Shown here one piece after another: positions 35,632 through 44,453 of a stretch of DNA of 64,000 bases; within the stretch, counting starts at the first letter, position 1; each line of letters begins with the position of its first letter. The notes beneath the pieces are model-generated. The model saw only the letters and a list, made by a program, of their open reading frames with translations. It was not told where the DNA came from and did no database searches. A program made the translations under genes and the position numbers. The stretch is taken from assembly GCF_014931715.1 (NCBI RefSeq), contig NZ_CP063164.1:806001-870000 (forward strand). The letters run 5' to 3'. The stretch is from Sulfurovum indicum. GTDB lineage: Bacteria > Campylobacterota > Campylobacteria > Campylobacterales > Sulfurovaceae.

Positions 35632-37161
35632 ATGAAGTATTATCAGCCAATATCCCAACAGAAAAGACAAGAGATGAAACTTCCCGAGTCACTGATCAAG
35701 ATCACCCGGTATTTGCATGCACATGATGCCAAAGCAATAGTTGTGGGCGGTGCGGTACGTGATATGCTGCTCGGTCTTCCTGTAAAAGATTATGATGTTG
35801 AGGTGTATGGACTGCACAACCTTAAACAGCTTGAAGAGATACTCTCTGTATTTGGCAGTGTGAATCATGTGGGTAAAAGTTTTGGTGTGATGAAACTCAA
35901 AGTCGAAAATGAGGAATACGATTTCTCTTTTCCCCGTACAGAACAGAAGGTCGGCAGAGGACATAAAGGGTTTGATGTTGAAGTAGATGGGGCATTGAGC
36001 TTTACAGAAGCAGCCAGACGACGTGACTTTACTGTCAATGCACTGGGATATGACATACAAACAGGTGAAGTGCTGGATCCGTTTGGCGGACTGCAGGATA
36101 TTCAGTACAAAGTACTTCGGCATATTGATGACAATACTTTTGTTGAAGACCCGCTCAGGATATACAGAGCTGTACAGTTTGCTGCCCGTTTCGGGCTGGA
36201 AGTAGCTGAAGAGACAGCCAGGCTGTGTAAGCAGATGATCGCAAATGATTTGCTTGATGAACTCCCTAAAGAGCGGATCTATATTGAATGGGAAAAGCTT
36301 CTGCTTAAATCAAGCAGGCCCTCTATCGGTTTTGAACTGATGCGGGAGTGGGGGATCACTGAGCGTTATTTCCCGGAACTTCATGCACTTGTCGGTGTGC
36401 CCCAGGATCCTGAATACCATCCGGAGGGGGATGTGTGGGTGCATACGATGTTCAGTATCGATGCCATGGCGTCGATACTTGGCAGTGAGGAATTTGGAAT
36501 GAGGAATGAGGAATGGAGCAAGAAGCGGAAACTGAAGCTTTTGTTTGCAGAGTTGTGTCATGATTTTGGAAAGCCTGTGACCACAACAATAGAACTTGAG
36601 GGTGGTGAAATCATTCAATGGAAAGAGCTTCAATGCAATCAAAGCATTTCGGAAGAAATACAAACAAAAATCCCTTATTCAATCCGTGCTCTCGGTCATG
36701 AAACAGCCGGTATAGAACCCACCCGCAGCTTTATGTACCGCCTGACCAGAGAACATGATTTCATAAAGAGCATTCTGCCTCTGGTCGAACATCACCTTAA
36801 GCCTTCACAGTTCTACAGGCAGCAGGCAAAAGCAGGGGCGATCAGGCGGCTGGCTATGAAAGTGAATATTGAAGAACTGGTGTTGGTAGCCAGAGCAGAT
36901 TTCCTTGGACGTACAACTAAAGAGGCTGTATTGGGTGAGTATAAAGCAGGGGATTGGCTTCTTGAAAAGGCTGAGGCACTACAGGTAAAGCAGAAGCCTT
37001 CGGAACCTTTTGTGACGGGAAAAGATCTTATAGCTCTTGGGTTGACGCCTTCCTGCCAATTTAAAAAAATACTTGATGAGGTGTATGATCTGCAGGTGGA
37101 TGGTGAACTCTCCAGCAGGGAAGAGGCCCTGCAGTATATTCAGAGACACTATCGTATCTAA
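35632..37161 (+). CDS. cca: CCA tRNA nucleotidyltransferase / poly(A) polymerase family with HD domain
   Basis: The nucleotidyltransferase core has VVGGAVRDMLLG and the catalytic DYDVEVYG, then RRRDFTVNALGYD and EDPLRIYRAVQFAARFG; the C-terminal half holds an HD domain (HDFGKPVTT, HHLKPSQ). It should add or repair the 3' CCA of tRNA. Starts at GTG 35596, ATG 35632 and ATG 35674 are possible; 35632 is used, giving 509 residues. The stretch around EEFGMRNEEW is encoded by a 7-base tandem repeat, and about 25 residues separate HDFGKPVTTTIE from RALGHE, more than usual. Confidence 0.88.
   Translation: MKYYQPISQQKRQEMKLPESLIKITRYLHAHDAKAIVVGGAVRDMLLGLPVKDYDVEVYGLHNLKQLEEILSVFGSVNHVGKSFGVMKLKVENEEYDFSFPRTEQKVGRGHKGFDVEVDGALSFTEAARRRDFTVNALGYDIQTGEVLDPFGGLQDIQYKVLRHIDDNTFVEDPLRIYRAVQFAARFGLEVAEETARLCKQMIANDLLDELPKERIYIEWEKLLLKSSRPSIGFELMREWGITERYFPELHALVGVPQDPEYHPEGDVWVHTMFSIDAMASILGSEEFGMRNEEWSKKRKLKLLFAELCHDFGKPVTTTIELEGGEIIQWKELQCNQSISEEIQTKIPYSIRALGHETAGIEPTRSFMYRLTREHDFIKSILPLVEHHLKPSQFYRQQAKAGAIRRLAMKVNIEELVLVARADFLGRTTKEAVLGEYKAGDWLLEKAEALQVKQKPSEPFVTGKDLIALGLTPSCQFKKILDEVYDLQVDGELSSREEALQYIQRHYRI
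36487..36516 (+). repeat. In-frame short tandem repeat inside cca
   Basis: GAGGAATTTGGAATGAGGAATGAGGAATGG contains nearly three copies of the 7-mer GAATGAG (shown here by position 36498-36515). It encodes EEFGMRNEEW, in the linker before the HD domain. A similar GAGGAATGAGGA occurs at 49240-49251 in an intergenic region. Confidence 0.5.
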
Positions 37162-37245
37162 GGTTTCAGTAGTTCATATCGCAACACATTTTTCTCTTTT
37201 CTTTCAAGGTTTTATTGGGCTTAAGTTCTGTGAAAGCAAATATTG

Positions 37246-37251
37246 TATAAT
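37246..37251 (+). promoter_or_regulatory. -10 element before the 37297 gene
   Basis: TATAAT 46 bases before the ATG, with an upstream TTAAGT 19 bases away as a weak -35. The ribosome-binding site is GAGGTAGGT. Confidence 0.4.
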
Positions 37252-37296
37252 CACTAACAGTTAACGTAAAGCTGAAATTAAAAATGTGAGGTAGGT

Positions 37297-37971
37297 ATGC
37301 AGGAGATCATAGCACATATAGAGAAGACGGTACATACTGTACAGCCGTTTTCCCCGGAAAAATTCGTGAAGATGCTCGATATTGACAGCCATCTGCACTG
37401 GAAAGCGAATTTTCCTGTAGCGGTTGTCCATCATAAAGATCGGATGGGTGAGGAAACAGTAGCCTGTTTTGAAAAAGAGGGGCTGTTGGATACTGAAGGT
37501 TATACAAGAGAGCTTTATGCGTATGAAGAGCTGAATGAGTTTGCGGCAAAGCTGCCTGAAGCCTTCAAGCGGGTCTCTTCACTCTGTCTTGCCAAAGAGA
37601 GTGATTCTTACAGGTATGAACCCAAACGCTCCGGAGACAAGTGGAAAAAGCTTGTGGATAACGGCACTTTCAAAGCAACCATAGAGCTCTCTGTCTATGA
37701 TGGAACAGCAGAGAAATGCAAGGTAGAAGCAGAGCTGCGTGATCTTATGCGGAGCAGCAAGGAGATCCCTTCACTGAAAGCCATAGGGTTTGTATGGGTG
37801 GCTGTTCTGCCAAAAATAAAAAAGATCGATGAGATATTGAAACACTACTTTGGCAACTGCTATTTGAGAATAGAAAATGAAAGCGGGCATGTCTATATAG
37901 GCTGGCATGAACAGCTGGGCAATATCAATATGCGCTACTTTGTCTGTCCGCCGAACAAGGAGAAAAAATGA
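37297..37971 (+). CDS. Uncharacterised protein
   Basis: 224 residues, soluble, no signal peptide. No family is recognised. Features seen are a mixed alpha/beta pattern, a histidine-containing SHLHWKANFPVAVVHH segment, two charged helices, and an aromatic C-terminal strand (HVYIGWHEQLGNINMRYFVC). It is coupled to the DUF2237 gene by a four-base overlap (ATGA). Confidence 0.6.
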   Translation: MQEIIAHIEKTVHTVQPFSPEKFVKMLDIDSHLHWKANFPVAVVHHKDRMGEETVACFEKEGLLDTEGYTRELYAYEELNEFAAKLPEAFKRVSSLCLAKESDSYRYEPKRSGDKWKKLVDNGTFKATIELSVYDGTAEKCKVEAELRDLMRSSKEIPSLKAIGFVWVAVLPKIKKIDEILKHYFGNCYLRIENESGHVYIGWHEQLGNINMRYFVCPPNKEKK

Positions 37972-38336
37972 GCACACGACTGAATGTACTGGGAGAGCCT
38001 CTGGAGCCGTGCAGTCTGAAACCGATGACGGGCTTCTATCGTGACGGAAGCTGTTTTTCAGGCCCGGATAATCAGGGCCTCCATGCAGTCTGCATCTATG
38101 CGAGCGAGGAGTTTCTGGAATACTCCAAAAAAGTCGGTAACGACCTGTCCACCCCGCGACCAGAGTACAACTTTGCAGGGGTCAAGCCGGGGCAAAGCTG
38201 GTGTCTGAGCGGCCCGCGTTTCGTGCAGGCACATAAGGATGGTATGGCACCGCATATTTTCATTCATGCTACCCATCAAAGGATGCTGGAATTGATCGAT
38301 CTGGAAACGCTTAAATCATATGCTATAGACCTGTAA
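37968..38336 (+). CDS. DUF2237 family protein
   Basis: 122 residues matching the DUF2237 family: NVLGEPLEPCSLKPMTGFYRDGSC, then CIYASEEFLEYSKKVGNDLSTPRPEYNFAG, and the closing HATHQRMLELIDLETLKSYA (quoted here as landmarks CSLKPMTGFYRDGSC and HATHQRMLELI). Two cysteines in the first third are conserved in the family. The function of DUF2237 is unknown. It follows an unrecognised gene in the same operon. Confidence 0.82.
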   Translation: MSTRLNVLGEPLEPCSLKPMTGFYRDGSCFSGPDNQGLHAVCIYASEEFLEYSKKVGNDLSTPRPEYNFAGVKPGQSWCLSGPRFVQAHKDGMAPHIFIHATHQRMLELIDLETLKSYAIDL

Positions 38337-38339
38337 GGT

Positions 38340-39365
38340 TCAGCCCATCGGGTAGAGGATCTCCTCATGCACCTTGTCACAGGCGGCAAGTATTTCTTTA
38401 CTGAGTGTCAGATCCATTGCGGCAAGAGAGGCATCAAGCTGCTCGGCAGAGGTGGCACCGATGATGGTAGAAGCAACGAAATCGAACTGTTTGGACCAGG
38501 CGGTAGCCAGTGTGACCGGATGCAGTCCGGCATCTGCTGCGATCTTGAGATACTTCTGTGTTGATGCAAGGGTTTTGGTGTTCATGAAACGCTGTGCCAT
38601 CAGGCGCTGCCGGGTATTGGGTGATTTTAGGTAGGTAGCAAAGCGCCCTTTGGCTTCTTCAGGTTTCATTGCCTGATTGTATTTACCGCTGAGTACACCG
38701 CCTGCAAGCGGGGAATAGGGCAGCAGTGAGATCTGCTCTTCACGGCATAGCGTGGAGAGCTCATCGAGAAATCTCCGGTTAAGCAGTGAGAAGTTGTTCT
38801 GTATCGATTCAAAGCGTGCCAGTTTTTCATAGTTGGATATCATTAACGCTTTGGCTGTACCGTAGGCAGTGTCGTTCGATGTTCCAATATAGCGTACCTT
38901 TCCGGACCTCACCAGCCTGTCAAAGGCTTCAAGTGACTCTTCGATCGGAACAACACTGTCCGGCCAATGCATCTGGTAAAGGTCGATATAATCGGTTTTA
39001 AGACGTTTCAGGCTTCCCTCTATCGCCCGCTCAATATGAAACCTGTCAATAGCTGTCAATCCATGACGTATGGGAGGAACGAACCAGCCGCTGGCAGCAC
39101 CGGCAACCTTGGTGGCAAGAATGACTGAGTCGCGCGGTTTGCTCTTCATCCACTCGCCTACCCACTCTTCGGTAATACCTGCTGCCTTGGATTCTGGAGG
39201 AACAGGATAGAGTTCGGCTGTGTCATAGAAGTTCACCCCCCGGTCGTAGGCTTTATCCATGATCTTAAATGCCTCTTTTTTGTCACATTGTGTACCAAAC
39301 GTCATTGTTCCCATGCAGATGGGTGAGACACGAAGTCCTGTTCTTCCGATATAGCGGTACTGCAT
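38340..39365 (-). CDS. Aldo/keto reductase
   Basis: 341 residues of the AKR family (AKR11/12-like). The N-terminal YRYIGRTGLRVSPICMGTMT, the catalytic aspartate and tyrosine in NFYDTAELY, the lysine in ATKV, the histidine in YQMHWPD and the C-terminal IIGATS cofactor segment are all present. It is an NADPH-dependent oxidoreductase of unknown substrate. It converges with the DUF2237 gene three bases away. Confidence 0.93.
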   Translation of the reverse strand: MQYRYIGRTGLRVSPICMGTMTFGTQCDKKEAFKIMDKAYDRGVNFYDTAELYPVPPESKAAGITEEWVGEWMKSKPRDSVILATKVAGAASGWFVPPIRHGLTAIDRFHIERAIEGSLKRLKTDYIDLYQMHWPDSVVPIEESLEAFDRLVRSGKVRYIGTSNDTAYGTAKALMISNYEKLARFESIQNNFSLLNRRFLDELSTLCREEQISLLPYSPLAGGVLSGKYNQAMKPEEAKGRFATYLKSPNTRQRLMAQRFMNTKTLASTQKYLKIAADAGLHPVTLATAWSKQFDFVASTIIGATSAEQLDASLAAMDLTLSKEILAACDKVHEEILYPMG

Positions 39366-39611
39366 ACTGCTCCTTTATCTCTCTTTTTGGTATTATAGCA
39401 AAGATTGTACGGTGTTTCAGCAAGATACGTTGTCTCAAACGCCTGTATGCAGCATGGAGATATTTTAAGATGCACTGTCATCGCTGATACAGGTGCGTAC
39501 GAGACTGGTTTTGAATATACTTTTGCTTCAGATGAAGTCGAGATATATACAGATGGCATTACTTTTAGCAAATTTTGGCATAATCAGTTTCATTACAGAG
39601 TAGAGGTTCAG

Positions 39612-40268
39612 ATGGCAAATTCAAAACTACCCGGTTCTGAGGGTGAAAAAATATTACAAGATGCATTTAAGACTACAGCATCTGCACTGGCTTTTTACAA
39701 CAAACAGATGATTACACATCTTTCCGGACTGATGCAGGAGTTTATTGCAAAACAGGAGATGATGTTTATTTCTACGGCAGACTCAAAAGGAGAGTGTGAT
39801 GCCTCATTCCGTGCAGGAAAAGCAGGCTTTGTGACCGTGCTTGACGAACATCATCTTCTTTACCCGGAATATAAAGGTAACGGTGTCATGGCAAGTATGG
39901 GTAATATACATGAAAACCCAAACATCGGGCTGCTTTTTTTGGATTTTTTTGAAACGAAGGTAGGATTGCATGTCAATGGCAAAGCCAGGATCATTTTAAA
40001 AGAGAATCTCGAGTCTGAACTGCAAGGATTTCCACAGGCTTTTAAAAATATCAAAGAGAATGCAGATATCTTCAAAATAGTCTCTTATGTACTTGTAGAG
40101 GTGGAAGAGGCATATATTCACTGCTCTTTACATATTCCGATGTTACAAAAAGCAGATCCTTCATCTTATGAACACAAGTTTCCAAAATACTCCAAAGGTG
40201 GAGATGCGTTTGAGGTAGCGGATATACCTCGGCACTGGTCTGCGGAAGCTCTTGACAAAAAGAGATAG
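39612..40268 (+). CDS. Pyridoxamine-5'-phosphate oxidase-family protein
   Basis: 218 residues if ATG 39612 is used (GAGG five bases upstream). The frame is open to 39405 but the upstream part does not resemble the family. The split-barrel FMN-binding pattern is seen: MMFISTADSKGECDASFRAG, then a strand GNGVMASMGNIHENPNIGLLF, and GLHVNGKARI. It resembles the PPOX subfamily of putative flavin-nucleotide-binding proteins. Substrate unknown. Confidence 0.75.
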   Translation: MANSKLPGSEGEKILQDAFKTTASALAFYNKQMITHLSGLMQEFIAKQEMMFISTADSKGECDASFRAGKAGFVTVLDEHHLLYPEYKGNGVMASMGNIHENPNIGLLFLDFFETKVGLHVNGKARIILKENLESELQGFPQAFKNIKENADIFKIVSYVLVEVEEAYIHCSLHIPMLQKADPSSYEHKFPKYSKGGDAFEVADIPRHWSAEALDKKR

Positions 40269-40331
40269 ACTTTATCAGCCGGTTCCAGTACCAAGAGAAG
40301 AACCTTTGACCAAAAGGGTATGAGGCCATTT

Positions 40332-40802
40332 TTAAAAAAGGTCGACCAGCTCCGTCTTGTCCGTCTTCATCAGGTCTTTTTCTACTATTTTGACCACTTT
40401 CTCTTTTGCCTGCGGCTGCATACGCTCTGTAACCCGTTTATGTATCGTTTCAGGTATTGCAAGATAGACAGCGGTATTTTTCTCTGTAATGATCTGGGAA
40501 ACATCCTTGGCGATCTCCCGAAGAACACTCTCTTCTATCTCTTTTTCAATGGTATGTTTCTCTGCGATGCCTCCTCTTGAGAAACTTCCGCGTTCCTGAC
40601 TGCCGCCTTTGAACTGTCCGGCCTGGTCAGTAAGTACTTCATGCAGTTTCTGGTGTGATGCAAGATAGTTTCTATCGTGAATAAGATCGAGCTTTACATT
40701 TTCGGGTTTTATTCCCGCTTCTGCTTCGAGGTCACGGGGTTTGGCTTCGTATACTTTTAATTCACCCAGGTTTGCCAAAATAACAATATTTCCAACTTTC
40801 AT
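40332..40802 (-). CDS. Host-attachment-family protein (Host_attach domain)
   Basis: 156 residues matching the family annotated as required for attachment to host cells: IVILANLGELKVYEAKP at the N-terminus, a GSFSRGGIAEKHTIEKEIEES middle and ETIHKRVTERMQPQAKEKVVK near the end. The name comes from Agrobacterium-related work and need not reflect the role here. It has no signal peptide. The ribosome-binding site is AGGAGG. Confidence 0.7.
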   Translation of the reverse strand: MKVGNIVILANLGELKVYEAKPRDLEAEAGIKPENVKLDLIHDRNYLASHQKLHEVLTDQAGQFKGGSQERGSFSRGGIAEKHTIEKEIEESVLREIAKDVSQIITEKNTAVYLAIPETIHKRVTERMQPQAKEKVVKIVEKDLMKTDKTELVDLF

Positions 40803-40953
40803 TTCAATACCTCCTTTTATTAAAATATCTTAATGATCTTGATTGTTGCCAACTCACTTTGATTATACTTATAATAGGCAGTATTGTCAATCATTGGCAG
40901 GAAAAAGAGAGGGGGAGGAGCAATGTATATGCCTCTGGGTAAAATGTGTAGAT

Positions 40954-41322
40954 TTAAAGCTTCTGCAAAAGCGCGTCTGTAACAGTTTCCGTATAGTGTG
41001 GTTTCACGGTTTCGTCATCGATCCAGTGCAGATAGTTGTGGCTGGCGGCATCGATCTTGATCATAAGGATCTCCGGCACATCGTAGGTATGCAGTGCTTC
41101 AATGGCCTCTTTGACTTCGTCAAAAAGAGAGACTTTTGTCTTGATATCAAGGCGGATCTCTTTACTTGTAATGATTTTCCCTCTCCAGCGGTAGGAACTT
41201 TCGATAGAGGAGGTCTGTACACAGGCTGCAAGCTCTTTTTGCAGAAGTGTCTGTGTGATCAGTTCAACATTCTCCTGGTTGTCTGTTGTGGTAGTGATAG
41301 TGCAGTAATCAGATACTTTCAT
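40954..41322 (-). CDS. cutA: CutA-like divalent-cation tolerance protein
   Basis: 122 residues with the CutA1 pattern: ITTTTDNQENVELITQTLL, AACVQTSSIESSYRWRGKI, and the C-terminal HTYDVPEILMIKIDAASHNYLHWI. CutA proteins form ferredoxin-like trimers and have been linked to copper tolerance and signalling. Its start overlaps the upstream phosphatase gene by 14 bases, so they are cotranscribed. Confidence 0.92.
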   Translation of the reverse strand: MKVSDYCTITTTTDNQENVELITQTLLQKELAACVQTSSIESSYRWRGKIITSKEIRLDIKTKVSLFDEVKEAIEALHTYDVPEILMIKIDAASHNYLHWIDDETVKPHYTETVTDALLQKL

Positions 41323-41764
41323 TCTTTACCTTTTCTATAAAATCTCTTAGAGATACTTCTATCATCTCATATACTTTCTCAAAACCTTCAAATCCCGGGA
41401 AAAAATAAGGGTCAGGTATATCAGTACCTTCATATCCTCCAAAGCTGCCAAGAAGATGAACATTTAAAAAACCCTGTGCTTCCAGATCGTTTTGATTTTG
41501 ACTGTCCATCGCAACGATATAGTCGAATTTCTTCTTGTCATCGGCTGCAACAGGGCGTGAAATCTGTCTGGAAATATCAATACCGTGTCTTTTTGCTACT
41601 TCTATGGAATGTTCACAGGGAGGCTCCCCCTGATGCCAGCTGCTTGTACCTGCAGAGTCTATCTCACAGGCTATAGCATACTCTTCGGTGAGCTTCTGTG
41701 CGATACCCTGGGCAATAGGACTGCGGCAAATATTTCCCAGGCAGACAAATAAAATACGTTTCAT
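41309..41764 (-). CDS. Low-molecular-weight protein-tyrosine phosphatase
   Basis: 151 residues with the P-loop VCLGNICRSP (catalytic Cys8 and Arg14 region) and the acid loop DIPDPYF. It dephosphorylates phosphotyrosine, often in regulation of polysaccharide synthesis or stress. It is the upstream partner of cutA. Confidence 0.93.
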   Translation of the reverse strand: MKRILFVCLGNICRSPIAQGIAQKLTEEYAIACEIDSAGTSSWHQGEPPCEHSIEVAKRHGIDISRQISRPVAADDKKKFDYIVAMDSQNQNDLEAQGFLNVHLLGSFGGYEGTDIPDPYFFPGFEGFEKVYEMIEVSLRDFIEKVKNESI

Positions 41765-41776
41765 TCTCTTCTCCAG

Positions 41777-41804
41777 TTGAGTAAGGTCATTATTTTAGTA
41801 TAAT
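41777..41804 (+). promoter_or_regulatory. Promoter of the TRIC-type channel gene
   Basis: TTGAGT (41777-41782) and TATAAT (41799-41804) with a 16-base spacer. The leader is short and contains AAAAAGGAGAG as the ribosome-binding site. Confidence 0.55.
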
Positions 41805-41825
41805 TTATCCTAAAAAGGAGAGTGG

Positions 41826-42425
41826 ATGTTCGAAGTTGCGGAGTATATCGGCATTATTGCCTTTGCGATCTCCGGTTTTTTTGTTGCAGTACGAAGCAGA
41901 CTGGATTTTCTGGGGGTATTGATCTCTGTATTTTTGACAGCCTTTGGAGGGGGGATCATCCGTGATGTGATGGTGGATCGGACTCCTTATGCTTTCAGCA
42001 GCAATCTGCCTGCGGTAATGATCATTGCTGTTATGGTGCTCATGATCTTTTTCAAATTTCATAAACGCGGTACCATTGAGAACCGTCTGCTCTTTATCAT
42101 CAGTGACTCCATCGGCTTGATCTCTTTCAGTATCACCGGTGCCCTGATCGCCCTGGAGACACACTTTAATCTTACAGGTGTTCTTGTACTGTCGTTCATC
42201 ACTGCTGTGGGAGGAGGGATCACACGTGATGTGATCATCAATGAGGTGCCTTTTGTCTTCAAAACAGGATTTTACGGAACGATCTCTCTCTTGATAGGAC
42301 TTTTTATGTATCTCTTTTCCTATTTGGAACTGCTCAATTTTTATATGATATCCACACTTTTTATTACAGGAGTAGCGCTCCGGATGGTCGCCTATTATCA
42401 AAAATGGTCCATTCCTTTAAAATAG
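41826..42425 (+). CDS. TRIC-type (UPF0126) trimeric cation channel
   Basis: 199 residues with about six or seven membrane helices and two copies of the family repeat: AFGGGIIRDVMVDRTPYAF and AVGGGITRDVIINEVPFVF. This is the YadS/UPF0126 group, whose members form trimeric cation (mainly K+) channels in prokaryotes. It stands near the larger group of ion transport genes. Confidence 0.9.
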   Translation: MFEVAEYIGIIAFAISGFFVAVRSRLDFLGVLISVFLTAFGGGIIRDVMVDRTPYAFSSNLPAVMIIAVMVLMIFFKFHKRGTIENRLLFIISDSIGLISFSITGALIALETHFNLTGVLVLSFITAVGGGITRDVIINEVPFVFKTGFYGTISLLIGLFMYLFSYLELLNFYMISTLFITGVALRMVAYYQKWSIPLK

Positions 42426-42446
42426 ACAGTATTGTTTATCGATCGG

Positions 42447-42731
42447 TCAGAAGGTTCTGTATTTTGACTTTTTTGTGACAACTCTGTCTCTGCCAGGGAG
42501 ACAGATATCGAAATCACTGACAATGAAAAGGTTTCCCCTGTAATTCTCTTTTATCTCATTATAAAGCATCTCTTCACGCAAATGGCTGTTTTTGTTATAG
42601 CGGGGTTTATCTGGGTAGCAATCAGGTTTCTGATGTGCTTTTTCTCTGCCGTTTTTCCCAGTTCTTCTGTGTATAGGTACACTTATGTACAAACAGATAC
42701 GATTTATTATCCTGCTCAAGTTTCGGTGCAA
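42447..42731 (-). CDS. Possible small hypothetical gene
   Basis: The last 45 codons of this frame read like a real protein (REEMLYNEIKENYRGNLFIV, then SDFDICLPGRDRVVTKKSKY), but the first half is basic and low in hydrophobics and has no convincing ribosome-binding site. It could be the surviving C-terminus of a frameshifted gene. No family is recognised. The alternative is that 42426-42785 is non-coding. Confidence 0.3.
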   Translation of the reverse strand: MHRNLSRIINRICLYISVPIHRRTGKNGREKAHQKPDCYPDKPRYNKNSHLREEMLYNEIKENYRGNLFIVSDFDICLPGRDRVVTKKSKYRTF

Positions 42732-42785
42732 GGGTGGAAAAATTCATCTCTTTGGTCGGTTTTTCTGCACTTGTGCCCAAAAATG

Positions 42786-43349
42786 TCAACTGTATTTCTG
42801 CTCCTTCCAGGCATGCCGGATAGAACGGATGTTGGTTTTCGGTTCCGGTAATATAAAGGTAATGGCAATATTCTCTATCGCTTCAACAATGACGAAATAG
42901 ACCGCAATATGAAAGAGGGTACTGTTTTCAAATCCAAACAGTAACATGATACCTCCACCCATCAGCACCGCAGATATCTTGGCGCTCCATGTGTGGTAAC
43001 TGGCAAGTTCACCGAACTTTGCAAATGAAAAAACAGCAGGCAGCAGATAAACAGTAACGACTCCAATGATATAGTACAGCTCCTCTCTGATGATATCCGG
43101 CCAAAGCCACCAGGCAGCTATCGGTGTACTGAGATAGGTTGCCATATCTCCGTAACTGTCAAGTTTTGCACCAAGTTCACTTGTCTGGTCCAACATACGG
43201 GCGATGAACCCGTCAAGTGCATCTGACAGCAGCATCAGACCAAAGAGTATAAAGAAAAGGTCCGCTCTTCCAAACCATCCGGAAAGCAGCAGAAATGGTG
43301 CTGCAGCGATACGAAAAAGAGATAACAGCGTAGGGATATTCAATGGCAT
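42786..43349 (-). CDS. CDP-alcohol phosphatidyltransferase
   Basis: 187 residues with about five membrane helices and the CDP-alcohol signature: D-A-L-D-G-x2-A-R followed by G-x3-D-x3-D (LSDALDGFIARM, then LGAKLDSYGDM). It moves a phosphatidyl group from CDP-diacylglycerol to an alcohol in phospholipid synthesis; the acceptor (glycerol phosphate, inositol or other) cannot be decided. It ends close to the universal stress protein region on the same strand. Confidence 0.9.
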   Translation of the reverse strand: MPLNIPTLLSLFRIAAAPFLLLSGWFGRADLFFILFGLMLLSDALDGFIARMLDQTSELGAKLDSYGDMATYLSTPIAAWWLWPDIIREELYYIIGVVTVYLLPAVFSFAKFGELASYHTWSAKISAVLMGGGIMLLFGFENSTLFHIAVYFVIVEAIENIAITFILPEPKTNIRSIRHAWKEQKYS

Positions 43350-43453
43350 GGTATCACCTGCGATCCTTTCTTCCCTTCTCTTGCTATAGCTGATTGATCC
43401 GGTATGGGGCTACAGATTTTCCGGTAACTTTCTCTGAGACAAGACCGGTCAAT

Positions 43454-44308
43454 CTATGGAACATATACGAGTACATCGGTTGATGTCTCCCTCAAGATGG
43501 AAGATGCCATGCTTCCAAGCAAAGCTTTAAAGCCGGAAGTACCCCGTGAACCTACTACGACAAGATCGTAAGACTTTTTGTTGATATACTCAAGCAGTAC
43601 TTCTTTACTGCTTCCTTTTCCATCAATGACCTCACCTTTTTTAAGGGAAAGGTCTTTGATGAAGTTTTTTAGATCTTTTTCCGCGCTGATCCTTGCTTTT
43701 CGATTATATGCTTCGAAATCGGATCCGACTACAGTGTATGGCCCGTCTACATAAATTACTTCGGAGCTGTTGACGACTTTGATCTTTGCTGAAGGAAAGA
43801 TGCTTTTTGCAAAAAGTATGCTCTGTTTTGACTGTGTCTGCAGGTCAGTCGGTGCCACAATGTTCTGATACGGCCTTTTAACGCTGTTCTTGACGATCAG
43901 TACGGGTAAATGACTCTGGTGTGCTACCTTTTCGGCTGTTGCACCCAGGTATTTTTTTTTATTTTTTCTACTTGCGCCTATGACAATCATATCTGCATGG
44001 ATCAGTTTGGACTCATAAAGAATAATATCACCGGGATCTCCTTCTTTTACCAAAACAGCATAAGATATTTGCCTGTTTTTGTTCAAGGAGTGTATCTTTT
44101 TTTCTATTTTTTTTGTGATCCCTTTGGTATCGATGTTGACCTCCTTGCCTCCAAAATAGCTTGGAATCGAGAAGAGGGGAGTCTGTACAGCATGAACGAC
44201 GAACAATGCTGCCTTATTTTCTTCTGCCACCATCAATGCCCGTTTTAAAACACTGTCTGGTTTTTCAAAAATGTCAATACCTACAAGAATTCTTTTTACC
44301 TTTTTCAT
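43454..44308 (-). CDS. Universal stress protein, two tandem domains
   Basis: 284 residues forming two USP domains: residues 1-145 with VKRILVGIDIFEKPDSVLKR and the end VIGASRKNKKKYLGATAEKV, and 150-284 with IVAPTDLQTQSKQSI and VVGSRGTSGFKALLGSMASS, the second holding a full ATP-binding G-x2-G-x9-G(S/T) loop. The first domain keeps GA-x8-G in a weaker form. It is divergent from the P-type ATPase, with a shared inverted repeat between them. Confidence 0.9.
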   Translation of the reverse strand: MKKVKRILVGIDIFEKPDSVLKRALMVAEENKAALFVVHAVQTPLFSIPSYFGGKEVNIDTKGITKKIEKKIHSLNKNRQISYAVLVKEGDPGDIILYESKLIHADMIVIGASRKNKKKYLGATAEKVAHQSHLPVLIVKNSVKRPYQNIVAPTDLQTQSKQSILFAKSIFPSAKIKVVNSSEVIYVDGPYTVVGSDFEAYNRKARISAEKDLKNFIKDLSLKKGEVIDGKGSSKEVLLEYINKKSYDLVVVGSRGTSGFKALLGSMASSILRETSTDVLVYVP

Positions 44309-44350
44309 TTTTCATTTACCTTCTTTCAAAAATTAGGGCTGTTTTTTAGC

Positions 44351-44387
44351 ACTTCATTACATTCTATCTTTAAAAAATTAATGAAGT
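44351..44387. promoter_or_regulatory. Inverted-repeat operator candidate, usp/ATPase
   Basis: ACTTCATTA (44351-44359) and TAATGAAGT (44379-44387) form a perfect nine-base inverted repeat, and a further TTCATTAAT follows at 44396-44404. They lie in the 145-base region between the divergent stress protein and ATPase genes, so one regulator could control both. Confidence 0.4.
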
Positions 44388-44453
44388 AACAGAGTTCATT
44401 AATAAAAAAGTGTGAATAAAGAAGATAGAATAAAAATATATAAGAGGATAAAA

